Source: Actinomycetes bacterium | Lineage (GTDB): Bacteria; Actinomycetota; Actinomycetes; JAHEKZ01 | Assembly (NCBI GenBank): GCA_027118455.1 | Contig: JAJAYZ010000017.1 | Coordinates: 1-64,000 of the forward strand | Reading direction: 5' to 3' | DNA length: 64,000 nucleotides | Shown here: positions 18,322 to 27,328 of the stretch, piece by piece | Layout of the letters: the number at the start of each line of letters is the position of its first letter | Position numbering within the stretch: the stretch's first letter is position 1 | Made by a program: the position numbers and the translations under genes | The notes under the pieces: generated by a model | The model's input: the letters and a program-made list of their open reading frames with translations, nothing else | What the model was told of the DNA's origin: nothing | The model's database searches: none

Positions 18322-19476
18322 TTAACTGACCGGAGACGGCAGGCGCACGACGTTCGGTCGAAGGTCAGTGGTCGGCTGGTAGAGCTGTTGCAGGGCGACC
18401 AAGACGGCGCCGGCAATGGTGTCGCGCAGGGCCGGGTCAGCCAACCGAGCCGCATCTCCTTGATGGGTCAAGTACCCAACGTCGATACGCACAGTTGGCA
18501 TCTGGGTGCGCTGGAGGATGTCCCACGTCTTGGCGTCGGTGTGGCCATCGAGCAGATCGGTGCGGGCGACGATCTCGCGCTGGACGAGGTCAGCAAAGGC
18601 CTCACCGATCACCGAGCGCGTCGAGGCTTCCGAGCTGCTTCCGTAGTAAAACGTTGCGACGCCTTGAGCATGGGGACTGTCATGGCCATCGGTATGCAGC
18701 GAGATGACCAGGTCGGCATCGACTTCGTTGGCAAAGGTGGCCCGCTCGGTCTCGGACGCCGTCGGGGTCTCCTGGTTGGTTCCACGCGTCAAGAATGCTG
18801 TTACACCGACGGCTCCGAGGCGTCCTTCGATACGCGACGCAAGATCGGCAACGACGGCGGCCTCGGACAGATCGTTCGCACAGACGCCGCGGTCGGGGCC
18901 ACCGTGCCCTGGGTCGATGACAATGACCTTGCCGGCAAGTCCTGGACCCCGACGGTGGAGGCGCTCGGCTTCGCGGATCCGGTGCGGTTCACCACCGACG
19001 ACGGTTCGGGCGAGCCGGTCGAACGAGCGGAAGGTCACCGGTCCGCAGAGACCGTCAGCAGGGATTCCAAGGTTTCGCTGAAGCTCCTTGAGGCCGCGTT
19101 CGGTGTCTGGACCGAAGATCCCATCGATGCGGCCAGGGTCGAACCCGAGGTCGTGCAAGCGGTTCTGCAGCGCAGCGACGTCGTCACCGTGCTGCATATG
19201 CCGGGTGCCGTAGCGAAGGACGCGGTCACCGAGTGACCACCTTGCGCCGTCGAGTCGGCGCCAGGTGGAGGGCCCGACGACGCCGTCGGCGATCAAGCCC
19301 CGTTGCTGCTGAAAGGCACGAACTGCAGCTTCGACCGTTGGGTCGAAGGAGGCGTCCCACTGGTTGCTGGTGCGCTCAGCCGGCTCACTGGTGAGGAGAC
19401 CGAGCAATGCCAGATGGTCGCGGATCTGGGCAACCGCTGGACCATGGTCGCCAAGCCGGTACGACTGCTGCGTCAC
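18322..19476 (-). CDS. cwlM: CwlM-like peptidoglycan-binding amidase_3 protein
   Basis: 384 residues without a signal peptide. Two peptidoglycan-binding type 1 repeats (about 5-75 and 92-155) precede an amidase_3 domain (182-370). The expected zinc ligands are His191 (DPGHGG), Glu205 and His261 (SLHTD). The residue usually acting as catalytic Glu near the end is Asp332 (VRIDVGYL). In mycobacteria the gene in this place, CwlM, is cytoplasmic and activates MurA after phosphorylation by PknB. The missing export signal and the altered Glu fit a regulatory role here too. It follows trxA after a 112-bp gap. Confidence 0.88.
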   Translation of the reverse strand: MTQQSYRLGDHGPAVAQIRDHLALLGLLTSEPAERTSNQWDASFDPTVEAAVRAFQQQRGLIADGVVGPSTWRRLDGARWSLGDRVLRYGTRHMQHGDDVAALQNRLHDLGFDPGRIDGIFGPDTERGLKELQRNLGIPADGLCGPVTFRSFDRLARTVVGGEPHRIREAERLHRRGPGLAGKVIVIDPGHGGPDRGVCANDLSEAAVVADLASRIEGRLGAVGVTAFLTRGTNQETPTASETERATFANEVDADLVISLHTDGHDSPHAQGVATFYYGSSSEASTRSVIGEAFADLVQREIVARTDLLDGHTDAKTWDILQRTQMPTVRIDVGYLTHQGDAARLADPALRDTIAGAVLVALQQLYQPTTDLRPNVVRLPSPVS

Positions 19477-19588
19477 GGCACCTCCGGCGCACTCGGGCCC
19501 TGGCAGGACGTTGGGTCACTGTGAGGGTAACGCTGCGAAGCGCAGACCCTAGCGTGCCGGTGCCCTGGTGGGCGAGCCTTGGGGTCGG

Positions 19589-19915
19589 CTACAGGAAGTC
19601 GGCGAGGTCAGAGAGCAGCGACTGCTTGGGCTTGGCACCGATGATGGTCTTGACCACCTGGCCACCCTGGTAAACGGCGAGCGTTGGGATCGAGGTGACC
19701 CCTGCCATCGCGGCCGCCTTGGGGTTCTCGTCAACGTTGAGCTTGGCAATGGTCAGCTTGTCGGCATGCTCGGCCGCGATCTCCTCGAGGATCGGCGCCA
19801 CCATGCGGCATGGGCCACACCACTCGGCCCAGTAGTCGACGATCACGGGCTTGTCGCTCTTGATGACGTCGGCGTCGAAGCTGGCGTCCGTGACGACGAT
19901 GGTGGACTGGCCCAT
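19589..19915 (-). CDS. trxA: Thioredoxin
   Basis: 108 residues, a single thioredoxin fold with the redox pair WCGPC (Cys33, Cys36) and the cis-proline region TSIPTLAVYQGG. It reduces disulfides in cytoplasmic proteins using electrons from TrxB. ATG start 44 bp downstream of trxB on the same strand. The sigM-anti-sigma-trxB-trxA order is conserved in actinobacteria. Confidence 0.97.
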   Translation of the reverse strand: MGQSTIVVTDASFDADVIKSDKPVIVDYWAEWCGPCRMVAPILEEIAAEHADKLTIAKLNVDENPKAAAMAGVTSIPTLAVYQGGQVVKTIIGAKPKQSLLSDLADFL

Positions 19916-19959
19916 GGTGGTCTCCTCGTTGGGTCTAACCGTGCGGTCGGGGTTGGGGA

Positions 19960-20925
19960 TCAGGCGGTGGCGTCGGCCAGCAGGCGCTGGGCGTCTTCAA
20001 CGGCTGCCAGATGGCGTTCGGCGTCCAGGGCTGCGGCGCATCCGCTACCGGCGGCAGTGATGGCTTGGCGGTAGGTGTGGTCTACCAGATCGCCGCAGGC
20101 GAAGACACCGGGGATGTTGGTCCGGGTCGTGCGGTCCGGGACGACGACGTAGCCCTCGTCGTCGAGCTCGACCTGACCCTTGACCAGCTCGCTGCGCGGG
20201 TCGTGGCCAATCGCGACGAAGAGGCCAGTGACGTCGATGGTGCGTTCGTCGCCGGTGTTGGTGTCGCGAAGCAAGAGCCCGGAAACCTTGTCATCACCGA
20301 GCACATCGGCGACCTCGCTGTTCCAGGCGAAGGAAATCTTATCGTTGGCGAAGGCGCGGTCGACCATGATCTGGCTGGCTCGTAGCTCGTCGCGACGGTG
20401 CACGACGGTGACTGAGTCGGCGAACTTGGTGAGAAAGGTGGCCTCTTCGATGGCGGAGTCGCCACCGCCGATGACGGCGATGTTCTGGCCGCGGAAGAAG
20501 AACCCGTCACAGGTTGCGCACCATGACACGCCGCGACCGGAGAGCCGCTTTTCGTTCTCGAGCCCGAGCTCGCGGTAGCCCGAGCCCATCGCCAGGATGA
20601 CCGACTTTGCCTGGTGGGTAGCGCCCGATCCGACGGTGACCGCCTTGATCGCGCCGGATAGATCGACCGAAACGACGTCGTCGCTGACGATCTCGGCGCC
20701 GAAGCGAATCGCCTGCTGACGCATCTGCTCCATCAAGTCAGGGCCCATGATTGCGTCGGCGAAGCCTGGGTAGTTCTCGACTTCGGTGGTGTTCATCAGC
20801 GCGCCGCCGGCGGTTACCGAACCCTCGAACATCAGGGGAGACAGGCTCGCGCGGGCGGTGTAGACCGCCGCGGTGAAGCCCGCAGGGCCAGATCCGATGA
20901 TGATGACGTCGCGGATCTCGCTCAC
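19960..20925 (-). CDS. trxB: Thioredoxin reductase
   Basis: 321 residues. The FAD-binding motif [16 protein letters not shown] is at the N-terminus, the active-site WCATC gives Cys136 and Cys139, and the NADPH motif [14 protein letters not shown] follows. The C-terminal FAD motif contains [19 protein letters not shown]. It passes electrons from NADPH to thioredoxin. Starts with GTG, 106 bp after the anti-sigma gene. Confidence 0.97.
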   Translation of the reverse strand: MSEIRDVIIIGSGPAGFTAAVYTARASLSPLMFEGSVTAGGALMNTTEVENYPGFADAIMGPDLMEQMRQQAIRFGAEIVSDDVVSVDLSGAIKAVTVGSGATHQAKSVILAMGSGYRELGLENEKRLSGRGVSWCATCDGFFFRGQNIAVIGGGDSAIEEATFLTKFADSVTVVHRRDELRASQIMVDRAFANDKISFAWNSEVADVLGDDKVSGLLLRDTNTGDERTIDVTGLFVAIGHDPRSELVKGQVELDDEGYVVVPDRTTRTNIPGVFACGDLVDHTYRQAITAAGSGCAAALDAERHLAAVEDAQRLLADATA

Positions 20926-21031
20926 CGCGGGCTCCCTCGGGTGTGAGTGCTCAGAACTTGCTCAGAGAATCGGCCGCCTTCTGCGGTCTCTTTCCCTAAC
21001 CGAGTCTAGGGGCGCTGACATTCCCCTCCGC

Positions 21032-21946
21032 TTAGGGGACGGCACGCATCGGGACAGTGGCGTAGTAGAACAGCCAACCTTCGGGGCCAGAGCAGTCAGG
21101 GTCGATCACCCACACCTCGGCGGCATTCGGGTCAGCGGCGGGAAGGACGATGATCGCCGCCGGTTCGCCCTGCCACTTCCCGATGTCGATCGCCAGGGGC
21201 CGGACGCCAGGGACGCCCAAGTAGCCCTCGAGGCAGGCTTGGGCGGCGGCTGGGTCAGTGGCCAGCTGAGCAACCCCGGGGTCGTCGTTCATCGTTGGCT
21301 CAGGGCTGGCGAACTCACCGCTGGTTGTGGGGCTCGCTGTTGGCGCCGTGGAGTCTGCGGTCGGTGCGGCAGTTGGGCTGAAAGTCTTGCGGGCCGTCAC
21401 CAGCTGGGTGACCTGAGCGTCGAGGGCGGCCGCGTCGTACTTGGTTCCGGACTGGGTCGCTGCGTACGGGTTCACCAGAACTTCGCGAGCGTTGTCGCCG
21501 GCTGCTGTTGGACCGCCGGAGTCGGAAGTAATGGCTGAGTTGTTAGTGCCGCCGAGGACGTTGCCGCCAATGATCGCCCCGACGAGAGCAACGCCTGCAG
21601 CGCCTGCCACCACGCCGATTCCAGGCCTGCCCCACCGACGTTTGCGTGCGGTTTCGATGGGAACCACTGTGGCAGCACCAGCAGGGGTGACCACCGGCTC
21701 GGCAGCGAGCGCGGTAGCAAGTTGCTGCCAGACCGCGTCTGGCATCGGTTCGTCGGGGAGGTCGGCCATCGTGTCGGTGAGGGCAGCAAAGTCACCACGG
21801 AGCGCAGCGCAGGTAGCGCAGTGCGTTAAGTGCAGCTCGGCATGGTCGCGAGACTCGTCGTCGAGAAGCCCGAGCTCGAGATCGGCCAAGACCTCTGGGG
21901 TCAGGTGATCAGAGTCCGGGTGCACCGGGTCGTGGTGCTGACTCAT
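21032..21946 (-). CDS. Anti-sigma factor for SigM (zinc-binding anti-sigma domain)
   Basis: 304 residues. The N-terminal cytoplasmic domain carries an H-x3-C-x2-C signature (HLTHCATC) of the zinc-associated anti-sigma (ZAS) family. A membrane helix follows at about residues 110-130 (GVVAGAAGVALVGAIIGG). The C-terminal part lies outside and has a Ser/Thr/Pro-rich linker and a globular end with Cys residues. Its ATG overlaps the sigM stop (ATGA), the usual arrangement for a sigma factor and its antagonist. It is expected to hold SigM until an envelope or redox signal. The mycobacterial counterpart is RsmA. Confidence 0.85.
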   Translation of the reverse strand: MSQHHDPVHPDSDHLTPEVLADLELGLLDDESRDHAELHLTHCATCAALRGDFAALTDTMADLPDEPMPDAVWQQLATALAAEPVVTPAGAATVVPIETARKRRWGRPGIGVVAGAAGVALVGAIIGGNVLGGTNNSAITSDSGGPTAAGDNAREVLVNPYAATQSGTKYDAAALDAQVTQLVTARKTFSPTAAPTADSTAPTASPTTSGEFASPEPTMNDDPGVAQLATDPAAAQACLEGYLGVPGVRPLAIDIGKWQGEPAAIIVLPAADPNAAEVWVIDPDCSGPEGWLFYYATVPMRAVP

Positions 21947-22596
21947 GGCTGGTCTCCGTTGAGGCGGTGGTCGGGCTCTTGTCGAGGCTTGTCGGGTGCT
22001 GCTGTCCTGCTGCTATCTGACACTGGGACGTCGGCCGGGTCTGGTCGGTTCCGCAGGTGGGTCAGGAGCGGCACCAACTTCGCTCGCCCGCGTGAGCACC
22101 GGCTCTTCACCGTTCCGGTGGGGATGCCCAGAAGTTCGGCGGTCTCCTCGACTGAGTAGCCCTCGACATCGACGAGGGTTACGGCTGCGCGCTGGTCGCC
22201 AGGGAGGGTGCGTAAAGCCCGCTCGATCTCCCAGGCGAGCTCGCGGCGTCCAAGTGGATCGTCCGGCTCGACCGGGTGGGCGCTGTCATATTCGGGGAGG
22301 GGCACGGTTGGCCTGGCCTTTGCCCTGCGAAGTCGGTCGAGGCAGGCGTTGACGACGATTCGGTGCAGCCACGTCGTGACCTGCGCGTCTCCTCGAAACG
22401 ACGCTGCGGAGCGATGGGCCTTGAGCAGGGCGTCCTGCAGGGCGTCCGCTGCCTCTTCGGGTTCCCCGATGGTGCGGAGCGCAACGGCCCACAGCCGGTC
22501 GCGGTGCCGACGGACCAGGGTGGTGAACGCAGTGGGGTCGCCAGCGACGTGTGCCGCGAGCAGCTCGGCGTCCGGCCGCTGGTCTTCCTGAGTCAC
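21943..22596 (-). CDS. sigM: ECF sigma factor SigM
   Basis: 217 residues. Region 2 (about 20-90) includes ALQDALLKAHRSAASFRG and TWLHRIVVNACLDRLRR; region 4 (about 130-185) has LPGDQRAAVTLVDVEGYSVE and the helix-turn-helix AELLGIPTGTVKSRCSRGRA. It directs RNA polymerase to stress promoters, probably for envelope or redox stress given its neighbours. GTG start. A charged C-terminal tail of about 30 residues is extra. The pseudokinase gene lies 85 bp upstream on the same strand. Confidence 0.93.
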   Translation of the reverse strand: MTQEDQRPDAELLAAHVAGDPTAFTTLVRRHRDRLWAVALRTIGEPEEAADALQDALLKAHRSAASFRGDAQVTTWLHRIVVNACLDRLRRAKARPTVPLPEYDSAHPVEPDDPLGRRELAWEIERALRTLPGDQRAAVTLVDVEGYSVEETAELLGIPTGTVKSRCSRGRAKLVPLLTHLRNRPDPADVPVSDSSRTAAPDKPRQEPDHRLNGDQP

Positions 22597-22681
22597 GGGA
22601 GAAGCGTATTCACCTGGTGGTGCGGCGCGTGAGTGCCGTGCCGAACAGGGGGTTGGAGGAGCCGGACACGACCTGGGACAG

Positions 22682-24112
22682 CTACGAGAGAACGGAAGCC
22701 TCGACGACGCCGCCGCGGTATCCGTCGCTAGACGGTGGCAGGGCGGTGAACCAGATCAGAACTCGGTCAGTGGTCACCGGCGGCGCGAAGCGGAGGCTGA
22801 CCAGGTCGCTCGCGCCGCGGACGCTGGCCAGCTTCCGGTAGCCGGCGAGCGGATCGGCCGGATCCGGAGTGGCCGGCGGCGGACCTTTCGGGTCGGTGGT
22901 CGGGCGGGCAGCCCACACCTGCATGTCGCTACCGCGCCCAACGAGACGAAGCTCGACTCCGCTCACCGACTGCTCCTTGCCCAACGAGAGCTCAAGGCCG
23001 ACCCCTGGCTTGAGTCCGCCGAGGTTGCGACTGGCGTAGCTGACGGTCGTCCACTCGGTGGCGAGGTCGCCGTCGATGGCCAGTGCCGTTTCGGCGTCGT
23101 TCTCGGTGTTGTCGCCGGCCGGGTCGAAGGCGGTGGCTCGGCGGATGGGGATCGGCCCGCTCTCGGCGCCGGAGCCGGACGTCGTCGTTGGGCTGGCTGT
23201 CGCTGCTGCCGACGATGCGACGGGTGTCCCAGATGGTTCCTCCGGACGGGCCGAGTTCTCCCAGAACTGCCACGCAACGAGGACCGCGCCCAGCGAGAAG
23301 AGGGTCAGGACCAAGAGGAGGCCCAGCCAGCGCCACACCGCACCCGACGTCGGCTCGGGCGGAGGGCCGGTCGACTCCGGTTGGGCCACCGTCTGCAGAG
23401 CGGCGGCGATGGCAGCTGGTGAGTCCAGGGGCTCGGGAACGTCGGGATGCAGAGCACGCCAGGCCACCTCGTCAAGGTCGCTCGGAACGCCGGCCCTGAC
23501 CTGTCGTGGCCTCGCGACCCGGCCACCGACGACTGGGGCACCTGGCAGCCCCGCGCAGGAGTACCCGGGCCACTTTGCGGTCAGTGCGGCATAGAGCAAC
23601 GCGCCGATGCGCCAGGCGTCGACCTGCTCGGCGTCATCCTCGACGGGCACACCCTCAAGAGCCGCTCGGACGCCGATCCCCACGACGACGACTCCGTGGT
23701 CGGTCAGCAAGACGTCGCGCGGATCGAGTACCAGGTGATGGACGCCTTCTGCTGCTGCAGCAGCCAGCGCATCGGCGACGGCCGCGATCACGTACCTGGC
23801 CTCGTCGGCGTCCAGCGGTGCGAGCGCCAACTGCTCGCTCAGTGGCGAGCCGGCCAGCCACCGGGTGACGACGAAGACCCGTCCGTCGTCCTCTGCAGTG
23901 TCGATGACCCGAAGCAGTCCGGGATGTTCCACGGCGGAGGCCAGCTGCGCTGCGCGGCGAACGGCGTCGTTGTGCGGGTGCCCGGCATCGAGAAGGAGCA
24001 CGCCGACCGGTCGGTCCAGGACGATGTCGCGTCCTCGCCACAGCGTTCGCCCGCGTCCGCGCGCCACCTCAGTGTCGAGGTCATAGCGGCCGGCGAGACG
24101 TTCCATTGACAT
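22682..24112 (-). CDS. Membrane pseudokinase with extracellular domain (MurJ partner)
   Basis: 476 residues. Residues 8-250 have a Ser/Thr kinase fold but the catalytic landmarks are gone: no glycine-rich GxGxxG, no VAIK lysine (VGVLLLD), HRD replaced by LDPRDVLL and DFG by VGIG. One membrane helix (262-285) leads to a Ser/Thr-rich linker and an extracellular beta domain (about 320-476) of discoidin-like appearance. In mycobacteria the same module is fused to MurJ (MviN, Rv3910), and its phosphorylated pseudokinase binds FhaA. Here it is a separate gene with two genes between it and murJ. FhaA is not in this window. Confidence 0.85.
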   Translation of the reverse strand: MSMERLAGRYDLDTEVARGRGRTLWRGRDIVLDRPVGVLLLDAGHPHNDAVRRAAQLASAVEHPGLLRVIDTAEDDGRVFVVTRWLAGSPLSEQLALAPLDADEARYVIAAVADALAAAAAEGVHHLVLDPRDVLLTDHGVVVVGIGVRAALEGVPVEDDAEQVDAWRIGALLYAALTAKWPGYSCAGLPGAPVVGGRVARPRQVRAGVPSDLDEVAWRALHPDVPEPLDSPAAIAAALQTVAQPESTGPPPEPTSGAVWRWLGLLLVLTLFSLGAVLVAWQFWENSARPEEPSGTPVASSAAATASPTTTSGSGAESGPIPIRRATAFDPAGDNTENDAETALAIDGDLATEWTTVSYASRNLGGLKPGVGLELSLGKEQSVSGVELRLVGRGSDMQVWAARPTTDPKGPPPATPDPADPLAGYRKLASVRGASDLVSLRFAPPVTTDRVLIWFTALPPSSDGYRGGVVEASVLS

Positions 24113-24138
24113 GAAAGTACTGCCTCAGGGGCCAGAGG

Positions 24139-25224
24139 TCAGAGGCCAGGACGCGCGACGCCGTAGAGACCCTCGTAGTAGACCGGGGCGATTCGCACGA
24201 CGTCACCCGGGTGGGGCGCATGCACCATCTGACCGTTCCCGATGTACATGGCGATGTGGTGGATGGTGTTCGGATCTTCGGTGTTGTAGGCATAGACCAG
24301 CAGGTCACCCGGCTGCATCTGGTCGGTGGGCACCGGTGTGCTGGCGAAGAACTGGTCGCTGGCCAATCGAGGCAGGACCAGCCCGGCCTGTAGGTAGGAC
24401 CACTGCACGAGCCCGCTGCAGTCGAAGGTGGACGGACCTTCGGCGCCCCACACGTAGGGCGAGCCGAGCTTGCTCAGTGCTGCCGCGATGGCTGGACTGG
24501 CATAGGGAGTCGGGCCAGCTGGGACGTCGCCCGTCCAAGGAGTGACGCTGTTCTCAGCCAGCCGCGTGGCCCGCCGTTCGATCACAGCCGCCAAGTGGGC
24601 CACCTTTGCGTCGGCCGTCGCGACAAGCGCGCGTTGCTCAGAGACCAGGTCACGTGCTTGCTCGGCCAACTCGCTGGCGCGACTGGTCAGGACTGCCTGC
24701 TCGTCCGAGATCTGGTCGAGCCTGGCGCGGACCAGCGCTGTCTGGGCAGCAGCTTCTGCAGTGTCCGTTGCTCGGACGAGATCGGTGGCGAGGACGCCGT
24801 TGAGAGCGGCAACGTTGCTCGTGACGTCAGCAATCTCGTCCGCATTGAGAGCCTGGCTGAAGAGGGCAGCCGCTCCGCCGGACTGCTCGATCGCCCGTAC
24901 CCGGTGGGCGATGTCGATCTGGGCGGTGCTGTCAGCCCCCTTGAGGGCCGCGAGTTGCTGATCGGCGCTCACCACGCTGGTCGTGGCGGCAGCGAGCTGG
25001 CCCCGGGCGTCGGCGAGCCGCTCGGCGGTCCACTCAGCGCGGTCTTGAAGACCCGCCAACTGTTCATGCAATGTCTCGGCACGCGCGCGCACCGAGTCGA
25101 TATTCGGCGAGGTTCGCGTGTCGAGCACGTGGGCGGCGCTCGGTGCCGCCTGCAACGGCCCCGCCGGAACAAGCAGTACGAGAGCGAGTGCCGCGCCGAC
25201 AGTGATGCCGGTGCGAAGCGTCAC
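24139..25224 (-). CDS. Secreted NlpC/P60 peptidoglycan endopeptidase (RipA-like)
   Basis: 361 residues. Signal peptide (1-27, ending LQAAPSA), a long coiled-coil region (about 40-225) and a C-terminal NlpC/P60 domain. Catalytic residues are Cys269 in FDCSGL and His322 or His323 in IHHIAMYIG, with a further His near 335-338. It should cut D-Glu to diaminopimelate bonds in peptidoglycan stems during cell separation. The coiled coil resembles the self-inhibiting or recruiting domains of RipA and Bacillus hydrolases. The GTG overlaps the stop of the upstream small gene. Confidence 0.9.
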   Translation of the reverse strand: MTLRTGITVGAALALVLLVPAGPLQAAPSAAHVLDTRTSPNIDSVRARAETLHEQLAGLQDRAEWTAERLADARGQLAAATTSVVSADQQLAALKGADSTAQIDIAHRVRAIEQSGGAAALFSQALNADEIADVTSNVAALNGVLATDLVRATDTAEAAAQTALVRARLDQISDEQAVLTSRASELAEQARDLVSEQRALVATADAKVAHLAAVIERRATRLAENSVTPWTGDVPAGPTPYASPAIAAALSKLGSPYVWGAEGPSTFDCSGLVQWSYLQAGLVLPRLASDQFFASTPVPTDQMQPGDLLVYAYNTEDPNTIHHIAMYIGNGQMVHAPHPGDVVRIAPVYYEGLYGVARPGL

Positions 25225-25643
25225 GGCGATGAGCCGCTTTGGACGAACGGCTCGGCGTAGATGGTGGTCTTCACGTCGGCGAACTTCGCCGTTGCATCAA
25301 GGCGGTAGAGAAGCAGGGTCGGTGCGGTCTTCTCCAGGTCGAAGGAGACCGCTTCGGCGGAGATGGTGAATGACTTCTTGACCAGGGCAGCGCCTTGACT
25401 TGCGGCGTACTCGTCTGCAGCCAGATAGGCGCTGTTGGGGTTCTTGCTTTCGGCGTAGATCGTCAGGGCCCGGTCTCCGGCGGTCTGGCCGACATCTTCG
25501 AGCCCCACCCGGGTGACGACGATCGACAGGACCTCGAAGCAGATCAATCCCAGCACGACGAGGGTGAAAGTGATGCGCCCGAGCCAACCGAAAACGATGC
25601 TGCCTGTCTCATCGGCGCGAATGCGCGAGTAGACAGTCCTCAT
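25221..25643 (-). CDS. Single-pass membrane protein, TadE-like topology
   Basis: 140 residues: a short basic cytoplasmic start with ETGSIVF, a membrane helix (about 18-46) and an outer domain of about 95 residues. The ETGS-helix arrangement recalls TadE/TadG pilin-like proteins, but no other tad genes are seen and I do not assign a function. GTGA overlap with the NlpC/P60 gene suggests the two act together, for example in placing or controlling the hydrolase (inference). It lies 59 bp after murJ on the same strand. Confidence 0.6.
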   Translation of the reverse strand: MRTVYSRIRADETGSIVFGWLGRITFTLVVLGLICFEVLSIVVTRVGLEDVGQTAGDRALTIYAESKNPNSAYLAADEYAASQGAALVKKSFTISAEAVSFDLEKTAPTLLLYRLDATAKFADVKTTIYAEPFVQSGSSP

Positions 25644-25702
25644 GGCAGGAGTGTCGACACCTGACTAGCCCGTCTTGAGCAGTCCGATCGGGGGGTGCGA
25701 GC

Positions 25703-27328
25703 TCAGTGGCGCCTGGCGACCAGCCGCAGGATGTCACTGATCTCGGTGATTCGGAAGATTCGGACACCGAGGAGGTAGCCCACCCCGCCCATGGCGAGGC
25801 CGCTGGCGACGATGACCAGGCTGCTGGTGAGGTCGGTGGCCAGCCCGACGGCCGCTTCGGCGAGCAAGGCTGCTGCCACCATGCCGACAGCAGCTAACAG
25901 CGAGGCCAAGGCAACCCGAACGTAGGTGCGCACCACGAGGTAGCCGTCCAGCCGATCCAGCCGATGGCGGAGGCGCTGGGCCAGCGTTGCCAGTCCGATC
26001 CAGTAGGACACCGCGTAGGCCAGGCCGAGCGAGGGGATGGTGAGGTCGGCTGGCACCCACCGGACGGCCGCAACAGCAAGGAGGATGTTGGCTCCGTTGA
26101 GAATCATGGCGTTGTAGGTGGGAGTTCTGGTGTCTTCGATGGCGTAGAACGCCCGCATTAACACGTAGTAGGCGCTGAAGGCAGGGAGGCCGATCGCAAA
26201 GGCGCTCAGCGTGAGCCCCAGAAGGCGCGCCGATTCAAGGGTCATCGAGCCGTAGTTGAAGAGCAGCACCGAGATGGGAACCCCGAGCACGATGAAGGCT
26301 ACCGACGCAGGAACGATCAGCGATCCGGAGGTTCGCAGGGTCCACCCGACGCGTTCTCGCACCACATCGAAGTTCCCCGACGATGCCTGGTGGGCCAGGT
26401 TCGGCAGCAAAGCTGTCACCAACGAGACTGTGATCACTGACTGCGGCAGCATGAAGATGGTGAACGCCATCTGGTAGACCGCAGCACCAGCATTGGCGTT
26501 GGAGGTGGCGTTTATCCCGGTGGCCAAGCGGAGGACGACCAGGGTGCCGATCTGGTTGACCAAGACCAGCAGGATCGCCCAGCGAGCCAGCGCCCACGCG
26601 ACACCGAGCCCTTGTCCGCGCAGGTCGGTGCGGAGTCGCAGTCGAACGCCGCACCGACCGAGCCACGGCCAGAGGACGACGGCCTGGACTGCCGCCCCGA
26701 CGGTTGTTCCGATACCGAGCAGCAGAACCTCACCGTTGGTCACCGTCTTGGTGCTGGTGCCGGTACCGGCGACAGCGAGGAACGCCAGGGTGCTGGAGAT
26801 GATGACGATGTTGTTCAGGACCGGAGCGAACATGGGTGGACCGAAGCGGCCTCGGGTGTTGAGAATCTGGGACACCAGGGCGAATACGCCGTAGAAGAAG
26901 ATCTGCGGCAACAGGAGTCGCGCGAAAGCAGTGGCGACCTCAATGTCGTTGCGGTTCCACCCGGTGGAGTAGAGCTGCATCAGCCACGGGGCAGCGATGA
27001 CAGCAACGACCGTGATCACCGCCAGCGCAAAAACCACAGCGCTGAAGAGTCGTTGGGCGTACGCCAGGCCCTCGTCGCTGTCTGCCTTCATGTGCCGAAC
27101 GAGCTGCGGGATGAACACCGCATTGATGGCGCCGCCAACGAGTAGCACGTAGACGACCGTTGGCAGCGTGTTCGCGATCGAGTAGGTGTCGGCGAAGACC
27201 CCGCTGCCGACCGCCGCGATCAGTGCGGTGTTCTTGAGCAGGCCGGTGACGCGCGAGGTGATCGTTCCGACCGCCATGACCGAGCTGGAGCGCAGGGTTG
27301 ACTGGTTGTCGGACGGCGGAAGGGTCAC
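25703..27328 (-). CDS. murJ: Lipid II flippase MurJ
   Basis: 541 residues with about 14 membrane helices. It has the MviN/MurJ start (SVMAVGTITSRVTGLLKNTAL), conserved arginine-containing loops and a charged central cavity (SYWIG segment near the C-terminal half). It moves lipid-linked peptidoglycan precursor across the membrane. The mycobacterial protein continues into a pseudokinase; this one ends after the last helices with IFRITEISDILRLVARRH. GTG start overlaps the DUF6049 stop (GTGA). Confidence 0.93.
   Translation of the reverse strand: MTLPPSDNQSTLRSSSVMAVGTITSRVTGLLKNTALIAAVGSGVFADTYSIANTLPTVVYVLLVGGAINAVFIPQLVRHMKADSDEGLAYAQRLFSAVVFALAVITVVAVIAAPWLMQLYSTGWNRNDIEVATAFARLLLPQIFFYGVFALVSQILNTRGRFGPPMFAPVLNNIVIISSTLAFLAVAGTGTSTKTVTNGEVLLLGIGTTVGAAVQAVVLWPWLGRCGVRLRLRTDLRGQGLGVAWALARWAILLVLVNQIGTLVVLRLATGINATSNANAGAAVYQMAFTIFMLPQSVITVSLVTALLPNLAHQASSGNFDVVRERVGWTLRTSGSLIVPASVAFIVLGVPISVLLFNYGSMTLESARLLGLTLSAFAIGLPAFSAYYVLMRAFYAIEDTRTPTYNAMILNGANILLAVAAVRWVPADLTIPSLGLAYAVSYWIGLATLAQRLRHRLDRLDGYLVVRTYVRVALASLLAAVGMVAAALLAEAAVGLATDLTSSLVIVASGLAMGGVGYLLGVRIFRITEISDILRLVARRH

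Noticed and set aside
24113-25700. Cyclic di-AMP riboswitch before the NlpC/P60 gene
   Set aside because: Such switches often precede wall hydrolases in actinobacteria, but this gene overlaps the upstream coding sequence and there is no leader.
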